This document shows, piece after piece, positions 24,736-32,401 of a stretch of 64,000 nt of DNA. The translations under genes and the position numbers were made by a program. The stretch is from UBA3069 sp050633465 (GTDB lineage Bacteria; Pseudomonadota; Alphaproteobacteria; Rhodobacterales; Rhodobacteraceae). Every line of letters begins with the position of its first letter. Positions within the stretch are counted from its first letter, which is position 1. The notes beneath the pieces were generated by a model. That model was not told the origin of the DNA, made no database searches, and worked only from the letters and a program-made list of their open reading frames with translations. The stretch lies in assembly GCA_050633465.1 (NCBI GenBank), contig JBOEGO010000011.1, positions 62,001-126,000 of the forward strand, written 5' to 3'.

Positions 24736-27045
24736 TCAATGCAGCTGGCGTTGCACGGTTTCTGTCAGATCGCTGAGGGAAAACGGCTTGGGCAGGAACA
24801 CCGAATTCGGGATCCGTTGCTGTGCGTCGCCAAAACTGTCTTCGGCATAACCGGAAACGAACACCACGCGCACGTCAGGGCGCACTTTCAACGCTTCTTG
24901 CACCCAGGTCGGGCCATCCATGCCGGGCATAACCACATCAGTTACAAAAATATCAATATTAAGCTCTTGATCTTCAAGCATTTTCAACGCCTCCTCGGCG
25001 GAATCCGCCTCGATCACGGTATAGCCGCGCAAGCGCAGCGCGCGGGAGGCAAAGGCGCGCACCGGCGCTTCATCTTCGACCAATAGAACCACGCCATCCC
25101 CGTGTTTCGCCGCAGGCTTCTTAACCTCGATCGCCTGTGCGATGTTTTCGACATGAGCCGGAACATGGACAGGAAAGTAAAGCGTAAAGCAGGTGCCCTG
25201 CCCCACAACGCTGTCGACGAAAATAAATGCACCGGATTGTTTCACGATGCCATAAACGGTGGACAGGCCCAGGCCCGTGCCCTCGCCCGTGCGTTTCGTG
25301 GTAAAGAACGGTTCAAACACTTTTTGCAGCTTGTCCTGCGGGATGCCACAGCCTTCGTCCTCAACCTTGACCGTCACATAATCACCCTGCGGAACAACAG
25401 CGCGGTCACGTTCCAGTTTGTCCTGCAGGGTCACGGTTTCGGTTTCAATCCGAATTTCACCGCCCCCCGACATGGCATCGCGTGCATTCACCACAAGGTT
25501 CATAAGCACCTGTTCCAACTGACGTTTATCCGCGCGGATCATTTTCAGCACCGGATCATGACTCAGCGTCAGCGTCACCTTTTCCCCCACCAACCGGTTC
25601 AGCAAATGGGTCATGTCGGACAGGGTATCGCGCATGTCGATCACTTCGGGGCGCAGGGTTTGTTTACGTGAAAACGCCAGCAATTGCCCAACAAGAGAGG
25701 CAGCGCGATTGGCGTTTTCCGCCACCTGCATCAGGTCGGAATAATCCGCATCCCCCTGATCATGGCGCAGCAACAGCAGGTCGCAATGGCCCGAAATGGC
25801 CGTCAACAGGTTGTTGAAATCATGGGCCACCCCCCCCGCAAGTTCGCCAATCGCCTGCATTTTCTGGCTTTGCACGAATTGCGCTTCAAGGGTTTTCAGC
25901 TCTGTCGCGTCATTCAAAACGGCGATCAGCACCGGCTGACCTGCTTCCAGCACGCGTTTGGGCACAATTTGCACAAATTGTTCCCGGTCCGTGCGCGTCA
26001 GACGCAGGAATTCTGCATGGCTCAGGCCGCGCCCCGATGCCGCCTCTCCCAGCCAGTCGGAAATGGAACGGCCCAGCCCCTCCATCAGGTCGGACAGGCG
26101 CAAACCATCGCAATCATCACGCCCAAGCAACCGCCGCGCATCGCGGTTTGACAGCAGGACCTCGCCCGAGGGGGACAGTTTCAGCATCGGCACGGGCAAT
26201 TCGTCGAAAAACCCCCAACCGTTGCGGTTGCCCGACTTTTCGCCTGCAACAGGAAAGAAGAAAATCTCGCGCCGGCCCGCGCTTCCCTCGATCTCGGCGA
26301 CCATGGTATCCACCCTGCCAGAGGTGGTTGAAATCGCGTTGATATCCCCCGCCCGCACCGGCATTTCAGGGAACAGCCGGTCCAGCGACTTGACCCGTTC
26401 ACCAATCAACCGCCGCGCGGATTCGTTCATGAACAGCACTGCGCCATTGCGACCAGAGGTGATCATCGGCAAAGCGCTGGCATCCGGCTTGCGCCCCACG
26501 GCGGGGCGTTCGCCCATCTCTTCGATCCGCCACAGGAACCCGCCGCCGACCAGCGTATGCACAGACAGGCGCACATGGCCACGTCGCGTCACTATGTCCT
26601 CGCGGGCGGCGCCATGGGCCTGCGCCTTGGTTTGCAGGCGAAACAGCACCGCACCGGGGCTGGCAAACACATCGCCCAGCACCCCGGCCAAAGTCATCGA
26701 CTGTTTTTGCGCAGACTGATTTTGCCCAGACTGTTTTTGCAAAAACCGCTCCGTGGCCGCGTCATTGCAATAGAGGATCGCGCCATCGGCATCCGTCACG
26801 AACCCCGCCGCGCTGTCATGTTCGACAAATCCCGCCACCGCCGCCAGCGCCCGGCCCTTTTCGCGCCGATGCAGGCGCACAGACACGACCGATAGCAACA
26901 TCAGCCCCAATAACGTGGCCCCCATCGCATAAAGCGCGAGCGAAGCCAGCGCATCGGGCACCAATACAGCGGCCAGCAAACAGGCCACACCCATCCCCAT
27001 CAAGGCCCATGCCTTTTGCGCGATGCGGGTAGACGCCCGCGTCAT
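24736..27045 (-). CDS. cckA: Cell-cycle hybrid histidine kinase CckA
   Basis: 769 aa. Order: two N-terminal membrane helices (about residues 10-55), PAS-like domains (about 75-370), HisKA with GGVAHDFNNLLTAISGH (His the phosphoacceptor), HATPase with VNARDAMSGGGEIRIET and GTGLGLSTVYGIV, and a C-terminal receiver domain (VLLVEDEAPVRAFASRALRL, FVTDVVMPGMDG). This layout and the HDFNNLLTAI box are those of CckA, which feeds the ChpT-CtrA phosphorelay. Start: the ATG at 27045 is preferred over a TTG at 27087. A TTAA-N7-TTAAC CtrA-type box lies about 90 nt upstream, so feedback by CtrA is plausible. Confidence 0.93.
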   Translation of the reverse strand: MTRASTRIAQKAWALMGMGVACLLAAVLVPDALASLALYAMGATLLGLMLLSVVSVRLHRREKGRALAAVAGFVEHDSAAGFVTDADGAILYCNDAATERFLQKQSGQNQSAQKQSMTLAGVLGDVFASPGAVLFRLQTKAQAHGAAREDIVTRRGHVRLSVHTLVGGGFLWRIEEMGERPAVGRKPDASALPMITSGRNGAVLFMNESARRLIGERVKSLDRLFPEMPVRAGDINAISTTSGRVDTMVAEIEGSAGRREIFFFPVAGEKSGNRNGWGFFDELPVPMLKLSPSGEVLLSNRDARRLLGRDDCDGLRLSDLMEGLGRSISDWLGEAASGRGLSHAEFLRLTRTDREQFVQIVPKRVLEAGQPVLIAVLNDATELKTLEAQFVQSQKMQAIGELAGGVAHDFNNLLTAISGHCDLLLLRHDQGDADYSDLMQVAENANRAASLVGQLLAFSRKQTLRPEVIDMRDTLSDMTHLLNRLVGEKVTLTLSHDPVLKMIRADKRQLEQVLMNLVVNARDAMSGGGEIRIETETVTLQDKLERDRAVVPQGDYVTVKVEDEGCGIPQDKLQKVFEPFFTTKRTGEGTGLGLSTVYGIVKQSGAFIFVDSVVGQGTCFTLYFPVHVPAHVENIAQAIEVKKPAAKHGDGVVLLVEDEAPVRAFASRALRLRGYTVIEADSAEEALKMLEDQELNIDIFVTDVVMPGMDGPTWVQEALKVRPDVRVVFVSGYAEDSFGDAQQRIPNSVFLPKPFSLSDLTETVQRQLH

Positions 27046-27134
27046 CGGGCCTGAATTCAGCGCTGTATATGCCAAAAGGCCCCCCAAAAACGATTCGTTG
27101 CCAAGCGTTCCGGGGGCATTAAGCCTTGATAAGG

Positions 27135-27150
27135 GTTAACTGCCCGTTAA
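27135..27150 (-). promoter_or_regulatory. CtrA-type binding site upstream of cckA
   Basis: Read toward cckA the DNA is TTAACGGGCAGTTAAC, an exact TTAA-N7-TTAAC. This is the full Caulobacter CtrA consensus. It is about 90 nt before the cckA ATG; whether it activates or represses cannot be told. Confidence 0.7.
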
Positions 27151-27200
27151 TCTCGCCTGCAATCTTTCGCTGGATAGTCTGACATTTATACAGGCGAACC

Positions 27201-27227
27201 CCCAAGGGAAATCATGCAACCCTTGGG
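27201..27227. repeat. Inverted repeat between rsmB-like gene and cckA
   Basis: CCCAAGGG (27201-27208) and CCCTTGGG (27220-27227) are perfectly complementary across 11 nt. There is no T-run on either side, so it is not a typical terminator; it could be an operator or an RNA hairpin at the end of the rsmB-like transcript. Confidence 0.6.
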
Positions 27228-27251
27228 TTAATCCCCCGAAAAACAGCCCTT

Positions 27252-28397
27252 TTATCGCGTCAAAACCGCCAGATAGAACCCGTCGCCCGCCACACCGGGC
27301 AGCCAGCGCCGCTCAATGGACAGGCACCAATCAGGGTGGCGCGCCAGAAACGCCGCCACCTGATCACCGCATTCCGCATCAAACACCGAACAGGTCATAT
27401 AGGCGATGCGCGTGGTTAACGGCGCGACCTCGTCCAGAATCCCCGCCTGAATGGCGCATAATTCATCCAGACGTTCGGGCGTCAGCGCCCATTTTGCCTC
27501 GGGGGCGCGCCGCCATGTGCCCGACCCGCTGCATGGCACATCGGTCACCACCAGATCATAGGCATCTGCCAGCGCCTCGCGCGTTACAGATTGCACCGAA
27601 ACGCCCGCACGTTTGGCGCGGGGTTCCAGATCTTTCATCCGGTTGGGGTCAATATCATGTGCGCTGTAATGCGCCGGAACACGCGCTGCCATAGCCAGGG
27701 TTTTCCCCCCGCCGCCTGCGCAAAAATCCAATATATTCCAATCACTTTTCAGCGGAAGCTCATCCACCGCCGCCTGACTGGAGCCATCCTGTAATTCCAC
27801 CAGACCACCAGTATAGGCATCCGACAGATGCACGCGGCGTTCACCCGTAGTAACCCGCAGGGCCGAGCGCGCAACGGGGTCCGCCTCTGCGCTCACGCCA
27901 TCCTCGGCCAGCCGTTCAATCGCGTGATCCACGGTGCAATCGGCAAGGTTAACGCGCAACATCACCGGCGCACGGTGGCGCAAGACCCCCGCCACCTGAT
28001 CGGTGTCATCACCCAGTGACGCACGGAAAACCGCAATCAACCAATCCGGCAGGTCCAGCGCATCGTCGCCGCTGACTGCACCGTCAAACGCGGCCTCGGA
28101 CTCGCTCAATACATCCGCGCCGTATCCCGTGCCGTTGAACAGTTCCGACAGGTCCAACCCATCGGCGCGGCACAGGCCCAGCATCAAGGCCCGCCCGTCC
28201 GTGCCCCCGCCAAGCGCCGCACAAGACCGGCGGCGGCGCAGCACATCATAAACGTGATCCCGCACCGCCGCGCGGTCCTTGGACCCCGCAAACCGCGACC
28301 CGCGTGCCCATGCCGTCAGCGCACGTTCCGCCGCATCGCCATCGGCGATCCGGTCCAACACATCAATCGCCGCGGCGACACGCGCAGCCGGAGTCAT
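27252..28397 (-). CDS. RsmB/NOP2-family rRNA (cytosine-C5) methyltransferase
   Basis: 381 aa. An N-terminal NusB-like RNA-binding region (ARVAAAIDVLDRIADGDAAE) precedes the SAM-dependent methyltransferase domain: ILDFCAGGGGKTLAMAARV (SAM motif I), VVTDVPCSGSGTWRRAPEAK (motif IV with PCSG) and RIAYMTCSVFDAECGD (catalytic-cysteine motif VI). The exact target base is not deducible. It lies 39 nt downstream of guaB in the same direction. Confidence 0.9.
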   Translation of the reverse strand: MTPAARVAAAIDVLDRIADGDAAERALTAWARGSRFAGSKDRAAVRDHVYDVLRRRRSCAALGGGTDGRALMLGLCRADGLDLSELFNGTGYGADVLSESEAAFDGAVSGDDALDLPDWLIAVFRASLGDDTDQVAGVLRHRAPVMLRVNLADCTVDHAIERLAEDGVSAEADPVARSALRVTTGERRVHLSDAYTGGLVELQDGSSQAAVDELPLKSDWNILDFCAGGGGKTLAMAARVPAHYSAHDIDPNRMKDLEPRAKRAGVSVQSVTREALADAYDLVVTDVPCSGSGTWRRAPEAKWALTPERLDELCAIQAGILDEVAPLTTRIAYMTCSVFDAECGDQVAAFLARHPDWCLSIERRWLPGVAGDGFYLAVLTR

Positions 28398-28436
28398 ACT
28401 TTAACTCCGGCCATCAGCCCGTTGATAAAAAACATA

Positions 28437-29885
28437 TCATCCAATCCGGTAGTTCGGGGATTCCCGCGTGATCTGCACGTCGTGCACATGGCTTTCCTTT
28501 AGCCCCGCGCCGGTGATACGCACAAATTCACAGTTCTTGCGCATGTCCGCCACGGTGGCACAGCCGGTGTATCCCATCGCCGCACGCAAACCGCCGACCA
28601 GTTGATGCACCACGGCCCCCGCCGGCCCCTTATAGGGCACCTGGCCTTCGATCCCCTCGGGGACCAGTTTGTCGCTGGCCGCGTCTTTCTGGAAATAGCG
28701 GTCCGCCGACCCCCGCGCCATCGCACCCAGGCTGCCCATGCCGCGATAGGATTTGAACGAACGGCCCTGATACAGGATCACCTCGCCGGGGGATTCATCC
28801 GTGCCCGCGATCATCGACCCGACCATGGCACAGGATGCCCCCGCCGCAATCGCCTTGGCGAAATCACCGGAAAACTTGATGCCGCCATCGGCGATCACAG
28901 GCACATCGCCCGCCGCGCCCGCGCAATCCATCACCGCCGTCAGTTGCGGCACGCCCACCCCCGCGACCATGCGCGTGGTGCAGATCGAACCGGGGCCGAT
29001 GCCCACCTTGACCGCATCCGCGCCCGCGTCGATCAGGGCTCGCGTCGCCGCAGCCGTGGCCACATTGCCCGCGATCACCTGCACCGAAGAGGACAGCGCC
29101 TTGACCCGCTTCACCGCCTCGATCACGCCCTCGGAATGGCCATGGGCGGTGTCGACAACCACGATATCCACGCCCGCGTCGATCAATGCCTCGGAGCGTT
29201 CAAACCCGGAATCACCCACCGATGTCGCCGCCGCCACACGCAACCGCCCCAGATCATCCTTGCAGGCGGTCGGGTTCAACACCGACATTTCGGTATCCTT
29301 CAGGGTCAGCAACCCGGTCAGTTTACCAGACCCGTCCGTCACCAGCAGTTTTTCAATCCGGCGTTCCTTCATCATGTCGATGGCGACCTTGCGATCGGCA
29401 GGTTCATGCAGGATCGCCAGATTGTCCATCGTCATCATTTTCGCCACCGGCGTGTCGTCGGATGTGGCGAACCGCATGTCGCGGTTGGTGACAATCCCCA
29501 CCACGCGGCCCGCATCATCCACCACCGGAAATCCGGTGAAATTATAACGTTCGATCAATGCCTTGGCATCGGACAGCGTTTGATCAGGGCGCAGGGTGAC
29601 AGGGGAATAGACGATGCCGGATTCAAACCGTTTGACGCGGCGCACCTCGCGGGCTTGCTCTTGCACGCTCAGGTTTTTGTGGATAACCCCCATGCCACCG
29701 GCCTGCGCCATGGTGATGGCCATGCGGGCCTCGGTCACGGTGTCCATGGCCGAACTTAACAGGGGGATATTCATCGCGATGGATTGCGTCACCCAAGTGC
29801 GCGTATCCGCCGTGGATGGCAGCACAGAGCTGGCACCGGGAACAAGCAGAACATCATCAAAGGTCAGGGCCTCACGAATTTCCAT
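28437..29885 (-). CDS. guaB: IMP dehydrogenase
   Basis: 482 aa. Family role: NAD-dependent oxidation of IMP to XMP, rate-limiting in GTP synthesis. MEIREALTFDDVLLVPGASS opens the TIM barrel; two CBS modules lie at about residues 95-205; the catalytic loop is GIGPGSICTTRMVAGVGVPQ with the active cysteine; and the flap contains YRGMGSLGAMARGSADRY. The ATG at 29885 gives the standard length. Divergent from the agmatinase-family gene. Confidence 0.97.
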   Translation of the reverse strand: MEIREALTFDDVLLVPGASSVLPSTADTRTWVTQSIAMNIPLLSSAMDTVTEARMAITMAQAGGMGVIHKNLSVQEQAREVRRVKRFESGIVYSPVTLRPDQTLSDAKALIERYNFTGFPVVDDAGRVVGIVTNRDMRFATSDDTPVAKMMTMDNLAILHEPADRKVAIDMMKERRIEKLLVTDGSGKLTGLLTLKDTEMSVLNPTACKDDLGRLRVAAATSVGDSGFERSEALIDAGVDIVVVDTAHGHSEGVIEAVKRVKALSSSVQVIAGNVATAAATRALIDAGADAVKVGIGPGSICTTRMVAGVGVPQLTAVMDCAGAAGDVPVIADGGIKFSGDFAKAIAAGASCAMVGSMIAGTDESPGEVILYQGRSFKSYRGMGSLGAMARGSADRYFQKDAASDKLVPEGIEGQVPYKGPAGAVVHQLVGGLRAAMGYTGCATVADMRKNCEFVRITGAGLKESHVHDVQITRESPNYRIG

Positions 29886-30029
29886 TTGGCATCTCCATGG
29901 ATAGATCGTTTGGCGGTTTCCTATCTCATGGAACGGGCGCGGTGAAAACCCCCATTCCGCCTTGCCTATTGCCTGCATCGCGGTCCACCCTTGCGCGGGA
30001 TCAAAGGGAAAGGATGCAATAAGGATGCA

Positions 30030-30992
30030 ATGATGGGCAATCACGGATATGACAGCGGCAGGCTGGACCTGCCATTCGTGGGCATTTCGACCTTTGGCAA
30101 ACGGCCCTATGTTGGCGATTGGGCCGGTCTGGACGCCGATGTGGCCATTCTTGGTGCGCCATTCGATGCAGGCACGCAGTGGCGGTCAGGGGCGCGCTTC
30201 GGCCCGCGCGGCGTGCGCGAGGCATCGACCCTGTTTTCCTTTGGCCACGCAGGCGCCTATGATCACGAGGACGACGCCACCTATCTGCCCGGCTCGGTGC
30301 GCATGGTCGATATGGGCGACGCCGACATCATCCATACCGACACCGAAACCAGCCATGCCAATATCGAAACAGGTGTGCGTGCGGCGCTGGCTGCGGGGGC
30401 CCTGCCCGTCACCATCGGCGGCGATCATTCGATCAACATACCCTGTATTCGCGCCTTTGACGGCATGGGCGATTTTCATCTGCTGCAAATTGATGCCCAT
30501 CTGGATTTTGTCGACGAACGCCACGGCGTGCGCCACGGACATGGCAACCCGATGCGCCGCGCCGCCGAACAGCCCTATGTCACCGGATTGACGCAGGTGG
30601 GCATCCGCAACGTGTCATCCACCGCACGCGAAGGGTATGACGATGCCCGCGCCATGGGGTCGGATATCCTGTCGGTGCGTCAGGCCCGCAAACTGGGGGC
30701 GCTATCGCTGGCGCAGCGTATCCCGCAGGGCGCGCCGCTTTATATCACCATTGATATTGATGCCTTTTGCCCGTCGATCGCGCCGGGCACCGGCACGCCC
30801 TCGCACGGTGGGTTCCTCTATTATGAGGTGCTGGAGCTGCTGCAAAACGTGGCGCAAAATCACGATATCATCGGCATTGATCTGGTCGAGGTGGCACCGG
30901 ATTACGACCCAAGCGGATCAACCACAATTCTGGCGGCGCAACTGCTGCTGAACCTGCTGGGGTTCGTTTTTCATGCACGCGGGTTTCGTTAG
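30030..30992 (+). CDS. speB: Agmatinase-family (ureohydrolase) enzyme
   Basis: 320 aa. The binuclear manganese ligands are all present: GGDHSIN, LQIDAHLDFVDE and TIDIDAFCPSIAPGTGTPS. The family hydrolyses agmatine or another guanidino compound to urea; the sequence alone does not separate agmatinase from guanidinobutyrase, guanidinopropionase or guanidine hydrolase, so the symbol is provisional. Two adjacent ATGs (30030, 30033) follow AAGGA; the second has better spacing. Divergent from guaB; no polyamine gene is adjacent. Confidence 0.85.
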   Translation: MMGNHGYDSGRLDLPFVGISTFGKRPYVGDWAGLDADVAILGAPFDAGTQWRSGARFGPRGVREASTLFSFGHAGAYDHEDDATYLPGSVRMVDMGDADIIHTDTETSHANIETGVRAALAAGALPVTIGGDHSINIPCIRAFDGMGDFHLLQIDAHLDFVDERHGVRHGHGNPMRRAAEQPYVTGLTQVGIRNVSSTAREGYDDARAMGSDILSVRQARKLGALSLAQRIPQGAPLYITIDIDAFCPSIAPGTGTPSHGGFLYYEVLELLQNVAQNHDIIGIDLVEVAPDYDPSGSTTILAAQLLLNLLGFVFHARGFR

Positions 30993-31022
30993 GTCCGGCT
31001 TACGCCGCGTCGCAGCAAAAAC

Positions 31023-31036
31023 TTGACCTATGTCAC
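31023..31036. promoter_or_regulatory. FNR-like half-degenerate box before the CoA-transferase gene
   Basis: TTGACCTATGTCAC matches the FNR/FnrL palindrome TTGAC-N4-GTCAA at all but the last base. It lies 76 nt before the start at 31112. Weak evidence on its own, but nearly identical to the box at 44849. Confidence 0.35.
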
Positions 31037-31111
31037 GGCAGGGTCACGGTGACTGACCCAATCTGGGTGCGGATACACCCGAAACCGACTCCAAACCCAA
31101 AAGGCACCCCC

Positions 31112-32257
31112 ATGACCTATCCCCTTGCCGGATTGACCGTTCTTGACCTGACCCATGTGTTGGCCGGGCCATTCGCCGCCATGAACCTGTCCGATCTGGG
31201 CGCCAAAGTGATCAAGGTCGAACGCCCCGGCGCGGGCGACGACACCCGCGCATTTCCCCCGTTCAAGGATGGCGCATCGGCCTATTTCGCCGCCATCAAC
31301 CACGGCAAGCAAAGCATCGCGCTGGATTTGAAAACCCCCGATGACCGGGCCACGTTTGACCGGTTGCTGGCCAAATCCGACATCCTGCTGGAAAACTACC
31401 GCCCCGGCGTGATGGAAAAACTGGGCTATGGCTGGGATGCCCTGCACGCCGCCCACCCGCATCTGATTTACGGCGCGGTGTCGGGGTTTGGCCATACCGG
31501 CCCCGATGCCCTGCGCCCCGCCTATGATATGGTGGTGCAGGCGCGTGGCGGCGTGATGTCGATCACCGGCGAAAAAGACCGCGAACCGGTGCGCGTGGGG
31601 GCCTCGATCGGCGATATCATCGCGGGCATGTTTCTGGTGCAGGGCGTGCTGGCGGCGGTGGTCGACCGCCAGACCACAGGCACGGGGCGCAAGGTCGATG
31701 TGGCCATGCTCGACAGCCAGTTGGCGGTGTTGGAACATGCCGTCGCTATTACCTCGGTCACCGGCACCCCGCCGGGACCATCGGGGGCGCGCCACCCGTC
31801 AATCACCCCGTTTGAAACCTTTCATGCCTCGGACGGGTTGTTCGTGATCGCGGCGGGCAATGATGCGCTGTTTGCCACACTGTGTCAGGTGCTGGAGTTG
31901 CCGCTGGCCGATGATGCGCGGTTCAAAACCAACCCCGAGCGCTGTAAGAACGCCCGCCTGTTGAAACGCCTGATCGAGGCCGTGACCCTGGACCGCACCG
32001 CCGCCGAATGGATCACCATTCTGGCCGCTGCGGGCGTGCCCACCGGCCCCATTCAAACCGTCGATCAGGTGATGAAAGACCCGCAAATTCTGGCCCGCAA
32101 CATGGTGGTGGATGTGCTGGGCCATGATGGCAAACCGATGTATGTGGCGGCGGGAAATCCGGTGAAAATTTCCGGTATGGATGATCCGCTGACCCGTGCG
32201 CCCGCGCCGCTGCTGGATGGCGACCGCGTGGATATTCTGAACTGGTTGCAGGGCTGA
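31112..32257 (+). CDS. CaiB/BaiF (class III) CoA-transferase
   Basis: 381 aa. The N-terminus PLAGLTVLDLTHVLAGPFAA and LSDLGAKVIKVERPGAGDDT are diagnostic for the family; the catalytic aspartate is expected in KVDVAMLDSQLAVLEH, and RHPSITPFETFHASDGLFVI follows. Family members move CoA between carboxylic acids (formyl, carnitine, succinate-mesaconate types); the substrate is not clear. A repeat with a small hairpin and TATTTT begins 8 nt after the stop. Confidence 0.9.
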   Translation: MTYPLAGLTVLDLTHVLAGPFAAMNLSDLGAKVIKVERPGAGDDTRAFPPFKDGASAYFAAINHGKQSIALDLKTPDDRATFDRLLAKSDILLENYRPGVMEKLGYGWDALHAAHPHLIYGAVSGFGHTGPDALRPAYDMVVQARGGVMSITGEKDREPVRVGASIGDIIAGMFLVQGVLAAVVDRQTTGTGRKVDVAMLDSQLAVLEHAVAITSVTGTPPGPSGARHPSITPFETFHASDGLFVIAAGNDALFATLCQVLELPLADDARFKTNPERCKNARLLKRLIEAVTLDRTAAEWITILAAAGVPTGPIQTVDQVMKDPQILARNMVVDVLGHDGKPMYVAAGNPVKISGMDDPLTRAPAPLLDGDRVDILNWLQG

Positions 32258-32264
32258 CAGCACA

Positions 32265-32300
32265 GATGCCTCCGGCGGAGGTATTTTGGGAACAATGAAG
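32265..32300 (+). repeat. 3'-end repeat element, copy 1
   Basis: Reads GATGCCTCCGGCGGAGG, then TATTTTGGGAACAATGAAG. CCTCC-GGC-GGAGG can fold to a 5-bp hairpin followed by TATTTT, like a short terminator. Same orientation as the gene that ends 8 nt before. Near-identical copies at 46344-46382 and, inverted, at 54595-54630. Confidence 0.8.
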
Positions 32301-32401
32301 GCGCATGGGCGGTATGCCGTTTATTGCGCGGAAATTGCCGCCTCTTCCCTTTCCCTTTCTGTTTGCCGCCGTATGTTGGCGCTGAAAGCGAACAGGAACG
32401 G

